Source of the DNA: Ecdyonurus torrentis
Taxonomy: Eukaryota; Arthropoda; Insecta; Ephemeroptera; Heptageniidae
Length of the DNA: 64,000 nucleotides
Direction of reading: 5' to 3'
Assembly: GCA_949318235.1 (NCBI GenBank)
Contig: OX439135.1
Location: 20,993,395 to 21,057,394 of the forward strand
Numbering within the stretch: position 1 is the first letter of the stretch; each line of letters opens with the position of its first letter. The notes beneath the pieces are model-generated. The model did no database searches and was not told the DNA's origin. It saw only the letters and a list, made by a program, of their open reading frames with translations. Both the position numbers and the translations under genes were made by a program. Positions 1 through 10,676 of this stretch are shown here, in pieces.

Positions 1-88
1 TCTTAATCCATTTCTCATGGAAAAGTCGTTTTCACTTACATTGCAACAATTAAGACCATTTCATTGCAAGTGGTCCATTACTTAAATA
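1..88. repeat. MITE family R, right half, cut by window edge
   Basis: This resembles the right half of the element at 9934-10062: both contain a CATTTCT(C/T)ATGGAAAA block and end in TTGCAAGTRGTCCATTA. The left half lies outside the window. Confidence 0.6.
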
Positions 89-287
89 TTATCTGTGGAA
101 AATTATTATTTTTAAAGTATACACATTTATTTTTGGCAGATATATAATATTTCTTATTTGCTTTCATATCTTAATTCAGAATTCTGGTGCCAATTAATTT
201 AAATTAAGATAAAAAAAAAATCTTACTTGTAGGACCTCTGGACACAGGAAAACTTAAAATTATAGATGCACTTGCTTGATCACAGTA

Positions 288-592
288 TAGGGTGATTTCA
301 TTCATGTTAAAGTCGACGTCATAAGTGAGTACTAAATAACATTGGCTGTATAGGAAAATGGCACATTTTGCCAGTTTAAAAATACTCCGTAATTTTTTGG
401 AGAGCATTGATGCTGTAGACAGGTTGAATTAGTACCTCAAGTAATCAAGAAAAATAATAATCACCAAAAAATAGCTAATTTTCCAAAGAAAATAGCCAAA
501 AACTAGGTTTGTCCTATGCTGAGCAATGTTATTCATTGCTCAAGAAGAGCATCGAAAAGCACTCAGAATGACGTCATGCGTACACACCCTAT
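288..592. repeat. MITE family Q, copy 1 (about 305 bp)
   Basis: An element with imperfect terminal inverted repeats: it starts TAGGGTG and ends CACCCTA, with TGACGTCAT-like words inside both ends. Related copies lie at about 10677-11355, 22495-22930 and 35141-36890. The last two thirds include a shared GGTTTGTCCTATGC(T/A)GAGCAATG block. It is non-coding. Confidence 0.7.
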
Positions 593-716
593 TTATTTAC
601 AATAGAATAGGTATTATAATACATTTGGGAAATAAAAAGGAGGACTATAATAGGAGAAATGCAGAATTTGAAAAAACTTGTTTACTTATCAGTATCACAT
701 CACAATTTTATATATG

Positions 717-776
717 TAAAAAAAAAAAAAAAAAAAAAAAAAATAATAATAATAATAATGATAAAAAAAAAATACT
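717..776. repeat. Poly-A and (AAT)n low-complexity run
   Basis: A run of A followed by about seven AAT units and another A run. Short open frames here are composition artefacts. Confidence 0.9.
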
Positions 777-964
777 GTAAAAATAGTACACAAAGGATGT
801 ATTACATGGAAACAAAAATAGATTCCCAAATAAATGCCATAATAAAAGTTTCCATTGAATACTTGAAATCACAAACAGAAATGGAAGACATTCTAAAAAC
901 TCGTATAGCTTTTATAGCCTTCGAATTATAAAACATTATATTCATATTGCCCTTGTTATATCCA

Positions 965-1053
965 TAAGGTGCGTACTTGCATTCCAAAGTCATCTTGTAA
1001 AAGGCGTACTTGCATTTGCATGTTCTCTGGTACAGCTAAGGGAGTACTTGCAC
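965..1053. repeat. Degenerate short direct repeats (GTACTTGCA word)
   Basis: The word GTACTTGCA occurs three times at irregular 30-45 bp spacing (GTGCGTACTTGCATT, GGCGTACTTGCATTT, GGAGTACTTGCACTT). No gene is seen in 593-1300. Confidence 0.5.
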
Positions 1054-1304
1054 TTGGTATTATGTGTTATAAGATAAGATATAATATTTTATTACGTTCC
1101 ATGTCTTAACAGAGTAGAACAAGTCATAACACATAATAACAAAACAATAATAATCAATAATGACAGTGCTTATGGTGGATACGTTCACAACGTGGAATCT
1201 GATTAATAGCAAAGTATGCCCTTTGCAAAAAAGTACGTAAATTGAAAAGTATTCGGCCTTTGGACTTGGACACAACAAGGGCAATGCACACATAACTAAC
1301 TAAC

Positions 1305-1476
1305 TAATGACTTGTAGAATTTAATATTACTTGTTTAGGAATTGTTGAACAATGACTAGAAACAAGAACAGTAACAAGAGTTGTTCTAATTGTTATCAGA
1401 ATTTAACTTTGGCTTTTTGAGTAGCTATGGAAGTACACAATACAATGTACTTTCCATTATATTATTAATAATTTAA
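1305..1476 (-). pseudogene. Degenerate duplicate of part of the first zinc-finger gene
   Basis: About 170 bp just 3' of the zinc-finger gene match coding sequence inside that gene at about 2262-2410. Shared landmarks in the same order are ACTTGTAGAATTTAATAT, ATCAGAATTTAACTTTGGCT and TACTTTCCATTATATTATTA. The copy has indels and no reading frame, so it is a dead fragment left by a local duplication or unequal exchange. Confidence 0.7.
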
Positions 1477-1519
1477 CAATATATACATAACATAATTTCC
1501 ATAAAAACGATAATTAGAA

Positions 1520-4500
1520 CTAAAAGTTTTGAAAATTAATAGTCCTTAAATTATTATCTAAAGTATCACTGCTACAAGAAACTTCACAATGAGGATCACA
1601 AGATTCATTATATGATTGAAGAGCATTATCATTTGTCTCAAAATTTTCAGACATACTTTCAGCCCTAGATACTATTTCACTAACTAAGTCCGTTGACTCT
1701 TGAATTGAACTTTCAGTTAATATATTGTTAATAACTTCATATTGTTCACTTGTAGTAACTATCCCTGAATTACCATGAGGAGTATCATTACTGGTTTGAA
1801 CAATATTATTAGTAAAATAATTCTCATTGGAAATCAATTCTGTTGGATTTTGATTTTTTGAATTATTAAAGTTTTGTTCTGTAGTTATAAATTCTAAGTT
1901 TCTTACTGAGCAATTTGAGATATTATTACTAGTAACACAATTATCATAACATTCTTCTTGTCTATTAAAACATAAACTATTTTCAATTGCTTGTATAGCA
2001 TTTGCTTCATTTATGGTAATTTCTGGCACTGTAAAGTTATCAGCTATTTTTACAGTATTATTAGCAAAATAATTCTCATTTGAAATTAAGTGAGACTGTT
2101 CAAAATTATTGATTACTGTTTGTACATCATTTGTACAAATCATATCAGGTTGTTCAGGAATCATTGGATATTCATTATTTATTTGAACAGTACTGGAAAA
2201 ACAACTCTCATTAGATATTAATTGTAACTGTTGATCAATTATAATAGCATTGGCAGGATCAACTTGACTTGTAGAATTTAATATAATTTGTTTAGAAGTT
2301 GTTGAACATTCACTAGTAATTTGAACAAGAGTATTGTTATAGTTGTTATCAGAATTTAACTTTGGCTTTTTGTAAGCAATGAAAGTACTTTCCATTATAT
2401 TATTAATAATTTGAGACTGTTCAGTTACTATATTAGCTGTCATATTGGAAGAACAGCTTTCAATAGATGCTACCAGAGATTGTTCATTAGTAAGTAAGGT
2501 ACTGTCCATATTAACACAATTAGAGCTGTTATTAATTTGGGGCTGTTCTGTTATTATACCACAATCATTCATTGTATTGTTATAACAGTTTTCAACTGAA
2601 GTTAACTGGGGCTGTTCATTGTTAATATTGTTCATTATAGTATGACTAGCACTGCTTATAATTTGGGATTGTTCAGTATTTATGGTACAATCTTTAGGTA
2701 TCATGTTGTTAAAACAGCTTTCATCAGACATAAGCTGTGGCTGTTTGTCTTCAAATGAAGTATTGTCCACTGTTTCACTATGCAATTTTGAATGTTCTTT
2801 TGCACATACATTTGAAATATCACAATTTTCCAAGCTATTCTCATTAATTGACTCTGACTCGCTTACTTTATTTAAGCTATTATTTGTTTTTTCACTTACA
2901 CTAACATTAGAATGGATTTTTTTTACATGCAAATCTAAATCACATTTTTTTCTAAACATAATTTGACAAATACTACAATTTAATGGAAATGTACTGCATT
3001 TTGCTCTATGTCCTTTTAAATTCCAAGGACGTAATAATTTAAAGCAATTATTACACTGTGACATAGTATCAGTTTTCATAATAGGTTTTCTTTTATTTTT
3101 CTTATGTTTATCTTTCATATGTTTTTTACACAATTCAACAGTATTAAAATTCCATTTACAAGATTTGAATGGACAATAATACTGACATATCTCTATTTTA
3201 ATTATATCTGAATTTTTATTATTTTTATATTTACACACATGTCTTAAATTTGAATCAGATTCATCAAATTTTAATTTACATTCTTTGCATTGTAATAAAT
3301 TTTTTAAATAAAAATCTACAGATTTTGATGATACATTATTATGTACTTCAGTTGTATGCTCTACAAATAATTTTCTATTATCAAAACATTTTTTACACAA
3401 TGAACATAAAAAACATGCTTTCAACCAAGAATCTTTACGGTGTGTATACTTTTTACTATTTTTTTCTACATCATTCGTTGTTTTAAAAGCTTCGTCATGA
3501 TTTCTTTTCATAGAATTATTTGTTGATTCTTCAGTATCATCATTTTGATCATTTGTATTTGTTTCTAAATTATTTAAATATGGCATAAAATGTAATGTTT
3601 GTATATGTTCTTCTAATTCACTTTCTTTTTTAAATATAATTTCACATATACCACAAAATAGTGGTGCTTTACCACACAGAAATAATGCATGACAAGAATA
3701 TGTATTTTCACTTAAAAATAATTTATAACATCTATCACAATGATACATAGTAACTAATTTTGTAATAACATTTGAGATACTAGTATGTTTTTCAATAATA
3801 TGTTTTTCACAATCTTCTACTACATTAAAAACTTCATCACAATCTAATGTCGGACAATGATAAACAAAAATAATAACAATATTATCATCATGGTTATTTC
3901 TACAAATATGATTTTGATATACATCTGAATCTTGAAATATTAATTTACAATGATTACATATCATTAATTTTTTAATATATAAATTAACAGATATTGTTTT
4001 ATGTACACTTGTAATATGTTTTACACATTCATATCTATTTTTAAATGTTTCGTTACATGATGAACATAAAAATTTTGGTTCAAAATCTCTTACAATAACA
4101 TTCATACCTGTATTTGGTGTATTTACTGAATTTTCTATATTATTATGTATTTCATTCATATCACGTGTATTAGTGCTATTCATTATAATTCCTGATGTAT
4201 TACTGCAGTAAGAAACATTTCCTGTTGTATTTAGTATCTCGTTGGAATCACATAAATTGGAGCTACTAATCATTATACCATTATTAAGTGTAGCATTACA
4301 ATAGGAACTATTTTCAATAGGTTGGTTATTTTCACAAATATTAATACTACTATTATTTAAATTTGGTATAGAATTTTGATAAGAATAAGTATTTGACATA
4401 TCAAGTAATTCGTTTGTAGTATCACATATAACAGTACCACTTACTATAACATTTGAATTCGTTGTATTTGAATTTAGTGTATTAGTTTGATACGTTGTTT

Positions 4501-5938
4501 CATAGTCATTGATATTAAATGCATTTTCTGTATAAGAAGGATTAAATTCAACTATATTATTAGATAATAATACTGAATTTTCCAAGTAATTATTTGTAAC
4601 AATATTATTTTCATAACCATTTATTGTATTAATAGGTGTTATATTATAACAAAATTCACTTGTCATTGTTACATTATTTTGTGGAAAAATATTGGAATGT
4701 GTATTAACCATATGTTCATCATATTCATGTGTTTTTTTAAACCATACTTGGCAAATATTACATGGTATTAATGCTCTACCACATACTTCTTTTTTATGTG
4801 CAATTAACGTTACTCCATTACGTAATAATTTAAAACAATCGTTACATTGTAATAAATTATTTAATTCTGAAATAACATGTTCATTATTATTATTTGTACT
4901 ACTACTATGCATTTCTTTAATATGTTTTTCACAATGTTCTTTTGTATAAAATATAGTTCTACATTTAATATTTGAACATTTATAACTATATATTTCAATT
5001 GTATTATTTAAATTTTTAATTTTACATTTATGTGTAAATTTTGAATCTATAATAGAAAATTTAAAATTACAATATTTACATTTCATTATATTTCTAAGAT
5101 AAAAATATACAGATGCACTATTATGTGTTTGTATAGCATGTTTTCTAAATTGTTCTTTATTATTAAAATATTGTTTACAAAATGTACATTCGAAACATGC
5201 TATTAAATCACTACTCGTTGATTCTGTTTTAATTTCATTTTCAGATAATAATATTTCAACATTATTTTCAATAGTACAATTTGTATCTTGTATATTATTT
5301 GTATCTGGGACACTTGCAACTTGTTCGTTAGCATTTTCTAAATTTGTATCCGTTATATATGCATTTTCTATAATTGCATCCTGAACAAATGCATTTTTAA
5401 TACACACATCTTGCACAAATGCATTCCCTATACTTGTATCTTGTACAAAAGTATTTGGGATAATATCTGGAACAAATAGACATTCTATACCTGTATTTTG
5501 TGCAAATGCATTTTGTATATTAATATCTTGTATATTTGTAATCTGTAAACATGTATTTTGATTTTCTAATATATTAGTATGACATTCAGAAGTTTGTAAA
5601 AAATGAAATCCACTAGAATTATTATTAATACATTCAGATTTTTCATTAATTATTTCATTAATAGTTTCTTCAATACTTTTTAATTCATTTGAAGTAATAT
5701 TTTCAACTTCTGAAGTTTCTTTAAAATTTGAATCTTCAGTATTTATTTTACTAAAACATAATTCTAAATCAAGATCAGGTACATCTACTAATTCTTTATT
5801 ATTTGTTTGATTATCATTATTTTCTAATATATTATTTGAATTACTTATATTATTTTCAAAATATTTTTCAATAGCTAATGAATATTCTAAATTGGAATTG
5901 TCTGTAGTTTTACATATATTACTGTCACAATTTTCCAT
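1520..5938 (-). CDS. Zinc-finger protein with three five-finger modules (ZNF1, 1472 aa)
   Basis: Single uninterrupted coding exon. Three copies of a five-finger module lie at residues 249-414, 623-783 and 843-1009. Each module reads C2H2 (C-x2-C-x12-H-x4-H), C2HC (C-x2-C-x12-H-x1-C), C2H2 with C-x4-C, C2HC (C-x2-C-x11/12-H-x3/4-C) and C2H2. In module 1 the ligands are C251/C254/H267/H272, C287/C290/H303/C305, C321/C326/H339/H344, C365/C368/H381/C386 and C393/C396/H409/H414. Residues 136-206 form a ten-residue repeat (consensus like xxxIxNAFVQ). Residues about 1040-1450 are Asn/Ser/Gln-rich degenerate repeats around an E-Q-x-Q-L/I word. The ATG follows stops in the upstream sequence. The family suggests nucleic-acid binding in the nucleus; the specific role is unknown. 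It is paralogous to the genes at 11366 and 20552. Confidence 0.85.
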   Translation of the reverse strand: MENCDSNICKTTDNSNLEYSLAIEKYFENNISNSNNILENNDNQTNNKELVDVPDLDLELCFSKINTEDSNFKETSEVENITSNELKSIEETINEIINEKSECINNNSSGFHFLQTSECHTNILENQNTCLQITNIQDINIQNAFAQNTGIECLFVPDIIPNTFVQDTSIGNAFVQDVCIKNAFVQDAIIENAYITDTNLENANEQVASVPDTNNIQDTNCTIENNVEILLSENEIKTESTSSDLIACFECTFCKQYFNNKEQFRKHAIQTHNSASVYFYLRNIMKCKYCNFKFSIIDSKFTHKCKIKNLNNTIEIYSYKCSNIKCRTIFYTKEHCEKHIKEMHSSSTNNNNEHVISELNNLLQCNDCFKLLRNGVTLIAHKKEVCGRALIPCNICQVWFKKTHEYDEHMVNTHSNIFPQNNVTMTSEFCYNITPINTINGYENNIVTNNYLENSVLLSNNIVEFNPSYTENAFNINDYETTYQTNTLNSNTTNSNVIVSGTVICDTTNELLDMSNTYSYQNSIPNLNNSSINICENNQPIENSSYCNATLNNGIMISSSNLCDSNEILNTTGNVSYCSNTSGIIMNSTNTRDMNEIHNNIENSVNTPNTGMNVIVRDFEPKFLCSSCNETFKNRYECVKHITSVHKTISVNLYIKKLMICNHCKLIFQDSDVYQNHICRNNHDDNIVIIFVYHCPTLDCDEVFNVVEDCEKHIIEKHTSISNVITKLVTMYHCDRCYKLFLSENTYSCHALFLCGKAPLFCGICEIIFKKESELEEHIQTLHFMPYLNNLETNTNDQNDDTEESTNNSMKRNHDEAFKTTNDVEKNSKKYTHRKDSWLKACFLCSLCKKCFDNRKLFVEHTTEVHNNVSSKSVDFYLKNLLQCKECKLKFDESDSNLRHVCKYKNNKNSDIIKIEICQYYCPFKSCKWNFNTVELCKKHMKDKHKKNKRKPIMKTDTMSQCNNCFKLLRPWNLKGHRAKCSTFPLNCSICQIMFRKKCDLDLHVKKIHSNVSVSEKTNNSLNKVSESESINENSLENCDISNVCAKEHSKLHSETVDNTSFEDKQPQLMSDESCFNNMIPKDCTINTEQSQIISSASHTIMNNINNEQPQLTSVENCYNNTMNDCGIITEQPQINNSSNCVNMDSTLLTNEQSLVASIESCSSNMTANIVTEQSQIINNIMESTFIAYKKPKLNSDNNYNNTLVQITSECSTTSKQIILNSTSQVDPANAIIIDQQLQLISNESCFSSTVQINNEYPMIPEQPDMICTNDVQTVINNFEQSHLISNENYFANNTVKIADNFTVPEITINEANAIQAIENSLCFNRQEECYDNCVTSNNISNCSVRNLEFITTEQNFNNSKNQNPTELISNENYFTNNIVQTSNDTPHGNSGIVTTSEQYEVINNILTESSIQESTDLVSEIVSRAESMSENFETNDNALQSYNESCDPHCEVSCSSDTLDNNLRTINFQNF

Positions 5939-6141
5939 TTTTAATTAATGGTTCAATACTATATGACTATTTAACTGTTACATTTACTTTATACATAATT
6001 AAAATTTATTACTTTAATTACAAGATTTATAATTTTGAAGTAATTATATCTCAAAACTACACTGTATTTCTCACTTGTCACTCCTGAGTTCCATAAACAA
6101 ATAAAGGTGGCAGCAAGCAATCTGTCTTTGATGTAAGCAAT
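5939..6141 (-). other. Putative 5'-UTR part of ZNF1 coding exon
   Basis: On the minus strand a good acceptor (T-rich tract, then TTTCAG) precedes base 6141, with no further acceptor before the ATG. This predicts a spliced leader and an intron running from here to about 7010. Inferred from splice signals only. Confidence 0.45.
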
Positions 6142-6206
6142 CTGAAACATATAAAAAAACAACCATTATTCCCATTTTTGTGTAACAATTCTTTCATTTA
6201 ATTACA

Positions 6207-6234
6207 GGGGAGGGAAGGGGGGGGGGGGGGGGGG
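6207..6234. repeat. G-rich run with 18 consecutive G
   Basis: GGGGAGGGAA followed by 18 G, unusual in such AT-rich DNA; it lies in the predicted 5' intron of ZNF1 and could form a G-quadruplex. Confidence 0.85.
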
Positions 6235-6289
6235 ACAAGCTAAATTTTTAGAAAACTCGTTTCATCATAGCATATTTTTTGTCTTTCAT

Positions 6290-6636
6290 TTTCTTTGAAG
6301 CCATAGACCACATACAACAACATGTGCTTTTTAATGTAAACACAAAATGGGATCTTCAAAACTGTTGACAATTTTTACCAGAATGTTAATGTAGCCCCAC
6401 GAGAGAGTGTGAAAATACTGTAAAGTATGCAATTTAAGTGAATATTCATGTTTATGACATCAAAAGCATGCAAAAATTAGTATGAAAATGTTGTGCGGGT
6501 TGCAAAAATCAAAATTTCTGATCATTGCTACGGGGCTACTGTTGGGTTTTTAGACAAACTAAAGTTATTTATGTAAGTCCCATCAAGTGTTTTGCGATAT
6601 AAATGTTTAGGTTTTTCTCTGATTTATTCCTTTAAG
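6290..6636 (-). repeat. Family B element, copy 1 (ZNF1 5' intron)
   Basis: About 345 bp with short inverted termini (AAAGG/CMATAGACCA type). It is clearly related to 14302-14640 and 19864-20212; landmarks are CCATCAAGTGTTTTG.GAT, the CTACGGGG block and CCATAGACCACAT. It is oriented the same way relative to its zinc-finger gene as the other two copies. Confidence 0.8.
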
Positions 6637-6772
6637 TTGATAGTAAAATACATAGATATAAATTAGGAAAAATTGGGGAATGGGAGATAGTATGAGTTTA
6701 AACTACCAGGGATGCCATGGAATAGAAAATATTCTAACCCATGCAGGCCAAAAAGAAATTTAAAAGCGTATG

Positions 6773-6880
6773 TAAGTGGCTCGTATTGCTCTCTTTCTAC
6801 AGAAACAGTAAGTAGAAACGGAAGTGGATGTGACTGAAATTGCTTAAAAGTCAGCCCGTAAAACAATTGTTCCTTAATTA
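6773..6880. repeat. Family P palindromic element, one arm
   Basis: Contains GAAGTGGATGTGA and TTGCTTAAAAGTCAGC followed by AAAACAATTGTTCC, matching arms at 34475-34625, 34925-35085 and 54938-55505. Confidence 0.5.
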
Positions 6881-7010
6881 ATAATCAATAGTTGTGCAAT
6901 AACAAGCTTTTACTATCTTTCTTTGCCCTTTGAATTATTACATTAGACCATTATAAATTTAAATACGAAAAATATAGTTTTACTTTAACGATAGATATGA
7001 ATACACATAC

Positions 7011-7077
7011 CTATCCTAAGCAGTGTTTATTATTCCAATGAGTAGATGAAAGCTGTCTCTCTTGCGACCATATATAT
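7011..7077 (-). other. Putative non-coding first or second exon of ZNF1
   Basis: On the minus strand a 67-bp segment is bounded by an acceptor (TTCATTTTTCAG) and a donor (GATAG/GTATGTG). A similar 73-bp exon sits at the same relative place upstream of ZNF2, and both contain a CTTTCATC word. Splice-signal inference only. Confidence 0.4.
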
Positions 7078-7386
7078 CTGAAAAATGAAATACATGTCAC
7101 ATTAAAGATTGAACATGTTTAATAGATGACATTGATAAGAATTTTCTCTGGAAAACTTTAATCACAGCAATAGGGTACTACATACATACACATGTCCCTT
7201 ACATCGGTGGAATCCGCGGAACACACTATCAATTAGCTGATCATAGAAAAAATCATAGGCAAGAAGGGAAACTTTTTTTTTTGTTTTAACCCTTTTAGCA
7301 TTGCAGGTCAATTTATTAATAGTTTTATCAAAATACTACTGTATGGGAGGCTAGAAATTTTTATATAAGATTCAGACAATTGAATG

Positions 7387-7513
7387 TACAGCTCATCTGG
7401 ACAAAAGTTTCCGAACGGGGCAGCAGCGGCTGCAGTGTTTTCTCATAAAGATAATATAGTGTCGTTGCGGGTTGCCAATGCAAATCGTTCGGGAACTTTT
7501 GGCCAGAGCTGTA
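7387..7513. mobile_element. Tc1/mariner-like MITE, family H copy 1
   Basis: Inverted termini of the type TACAGCTCTGGCCAAAAGTTT bounded by TA. The interior carries GCAGCGGCTGC and TTTTCTCATAAA, shared with copies at 15722, 29228, 43473 and 43600. Confidence 0.75.
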
Positions 7514-7519
7514 CATATA

Positions 7520-7860
7520 TCATACATACATATATATTTACTTAATTACACACACTATAACACACATAGTACTGAAAGTGTCAGAAATATATTTACACAA
7601 TAAAAGAGTACAGTAATTGAACTATGCATATGTATATGTCTATTTATGAATATTATATGATAGATATGTATAATATGTATGTGCTTTTGTATGTGCATAT
7701 GTATGTATGTATATGTATATGAGTTGGAAATCTAGGATGGGAACATTAGTATGTATGCATAATTCCTGTTACATATACATATATGTATGCATATATGTAT
7801 AATACATACATATGCATATATGTACATTATATCATGCGTATGTAAATACAACTTTTGCCT
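7520..7860. repeat. TATG/ATGC-rich imperfect microsatellite tract
   Basis: Long stretch of interleaved ATGTAT, CATATA and ATGCAT words; no coding potential. From here to about 8700 I see only AT-rich unique sequence. Confidence 0.7.
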
Positions 7861-8714
7861 ATTATTTACACAGATCAGATAAGCTAATTAACAAATTATT
7901 TATATTAATTTTGGTACTATTTAATAAGGATATATAGATAAAAAAAAGAAATTTGAAAATCAAAATTCTCCATAGAAGCAAAAATATGAACGTGCAAGTT
8001 TTAGTCTTTTTAAATGTGATTTGAAATGCATAAGTACCTTTTATTTGTATTCTTCGTTAAGTAAAAAGAACTAAATTTAATCTTGCATCCTTAAATATTG
8101 TCTACGTTCTTTTAATTTAAACGGGAAAGTAGTAAAATTAAAAAAATTGTAACCCTAATCAAATTTGTTTACCATTACCAGCTGGTTTTTTTAGTTTACT
8201 TCTTATTTTCGCCGTAGAGAGGCGCAGCAAAATAAATGACTAACGAGTAATGAAAATTCAAAAAAAAAAAGTTTCCCCTACAATAAAAAATGAAATAGAA
8301 AAATTAAATTTGTTAAGGTTTTATAAAGTACTATAATAAATATATACTTATATAAATACATAAAGGTAAAGGTGCATTCAAATATTCTTATTTTTGTTGT
8401 AACATATGGTTGTAACTTTGCGCAACACATTGAGAGCGATAGAGGGCATTATATACTTAGAGCTATATAATATAAACCTCGACTTTGATTATATTATATA
8501 TTGTATTCATATGCGCTTGAATGAATACACATACATCTGTCTGTACACCATGAATAATTTATGTCTCTTATCTGTCTTCCGACTCACTGTATAAATCTCT
8601 AGACAAGCTGCATCAAGCTTTTATTCTCTAGCACCACGATTGGCAGCTAAAACTACTTACTGCTTCGCAAGGTTTGAGAGGTCTTGTTAGCTCAAGTATT
8701 CTGAGTACGGTTAT

Positions 8715-8815
8715 CTCTGCTTTTTCTAATTGGAATTGTTAATTATATTTGATCAAAATATCATGCATTTTTATGGAGCTCACTTAGGAATTGCTTATTG
8801 TGAACAAAAAGCATT
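8715..8815. repeat. Family S short foldback, copy 1
   Basis: GCTTTTTCTAATTGGAATTGTTAA at the left (partial match) and GAACAAAAAGC at the right, with ATGGAGCTCACTTA internally; the same parts occur in 16705-16822. Confidence 0.5.
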
Positions 8816-8982
8816 ATAACTTTTCCTCATTTACGTTGTAGGCATTACATTTTTAAGTCGCGCTATAATATATTATAGGACTTTTAGTTATTAACAGTAT
8901 ACAGCCATATGCTTTTGATTGTAGGAAAATAAATTATTTTAAATTTTGAAAAAACAATTGTACGGATCAGAAAATTTACATA

Positions 8983-9106
8983 AATGATGTTCGTAAACCC
9001 TGTTACCTTGCTCCAAAAAAATGAGCAATGCCATTTAAAAAGCATTGGGCGATCATCATTTTTGTATGGTTTAGGGGCACAAAAAACAGGGTTTACGAAC
9101 ATCATT
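8983..9106. mobile_element. MITE family A, copy 1
   Basis: Near-palindromic ~120-bp element: AATGATGTTCGTAAACCCTG at the left, its complement CAGGGTTTACGAACATCATT at the right. Related copies are at 9623, 16336, several at 17960-18738, and 55807. Confidence 0.85.
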
Positions 9107-9622
9107 ATAGTTAGTTTGCAAATGGGATACATTATTTTTCCTGTTAATAAGGTGTCAGGTAGAAGAAGAGGACAGATTTATCATTATAATATAGGCCTAT
9201 TGTATTTTATAGACTTACCGTATAATATTTTATTACAAAACTGAATTCTTTTCTTTATATTGTATTGAACAAGCGTTTAAGAGATATAAAATAACAACCA
9301 GTTTTATTTACAATAAGTTTTATTTCACATAATATTTTATGACAACTTTTAATTATAAATTAGAAAAAAAGTATCCAGCAAATTCTGATATAAATAGGTA
9401 ATAATTAAAAAAACAAAATAAGATAGGCAAAAATCAGGCTTATTATTTTTTTTTTGTCATTTATGCATAGCTGCAGTTATACATGTATTTAGTTTTGTTT
9501 AATTATATTTTATAATTAACAGTATATAAGTCATTTAATTTTTTATTATAGTAAAGATATCCTGCAAGGTGTAAAAAAAAAAAAAAAAACTGCTAGAAAT
9601 GCTAGAACGACACACACACCAG

Positions 9623-9728
9623 CATTGTTTGTAAACCCTGTTTTCTTTCACCAAAAAATGCGCATTAAATTTAAATAACCATTGTTGATATTCCTATTTG
9701 TAGCAGAAAACAGGGTTTACAAACAGCA
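9623..9728. mobile_element. MITE family A, copy 2
   Basis: TGTTTGTAAACCCTGTTTTC at the left and AAAACAGGGTTTACAAACAG at the right, with ACCAAAAAATGCGCATT internally as in the other copies. Confidence 0.85.
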
Positions 9729-9933
9729 TGGCCATGTATTAGCCATAAAAAAGCTAATTTGTGAAATATTGTTTCACAATTACATAATTTGTTTGATTTT
9801 AATACAGAAATATAAATGGTCATAAAAATTGAAGAAATTTTATTTGTACAGTAATTTAATTTTTGTGTATGTATTTATTGCTGTATTAGAACAATTTTTT
9901 ATTTTTCAAAAATGATAAAAAAATAAACAAACT

Positions 9934-10062
9934 AATGGACCTCGCTTGCAATGAACGAACTTTTTAAAATAATTTGAAATATTCTTAATGCATTTCTTAT
10001 GGAAAAATCATTTTCACTTACACATTGCAAAAACATTTTATTGCAAGTAGTCCATTAACAAT
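9934..10062. mobile_element. MITE family R, full copy
   Basis: Imperfect inverted termini (AATGGACCTCGCTTGCAATG against TTGCAAGTAGTCCATT). Its right half matches the start of the window. Confidence 0.6.
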
Positions 10063-10507
10063 GCAAAGGTTAACAAACTTAATTTAATTTGCATGATTTT
10101 ATATGATAACACACTTTATATCAACTCTTTTATTGTTATGGATTTTTAGTTTTTTTGAAATAAAAATAAGATTTTCTTTGCAGAACATGTAATAACAGTT
10201 TTGCATCTGATTTCAAATCGTAAAAAGATTTAATTTCCGCCTACTGTACGACATATTTAAATTATAATTATGGATAACACTTGCTGGATTTCTTTTATAT
10301 TTTTTCTTAACATACATTGCAAACATCAATACATTTAGTTGTTAAAGAAATTATCTTTAACTGGACTTAGGTTCTTTCACAGCGATACTTTTGGACCAAG
10401 AGGAAACCCAAAATTATCTAAAAATTCTTGGGTATCACCATACAAATTTATGAATTAATGCACGTTTTTTTAAGAATGTTTTCCTTAAAAAGCTCATTGC
10501 TAAGTTC

Positions 10508-10510
<3 letters not shown>

Positions 10511-10546
<36 letters not shown>
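10511..10546. repeat. Poly-T run
   Basis: About 36 consecutive T. Confidence 0.95.
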
Positions 10547-10547
<1 letters not shown>

Positions 10548-10676
10548 TCCTTACTTATTTTAACGGCGATAACTACTTTTTTTTCCCCTTTCATTGGTAG
10601 CTGATACAATTAAAGTAACATCAAATTTTACAACAATTAGAAGATCAAAATATTGATATACTGGACCACTTCCTTA

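Noticed and set aside
2682..4949. Plus-strand open frames inside ZNF1
   Set aside because: Antisense shadows of the long zinc-finger coding exon.
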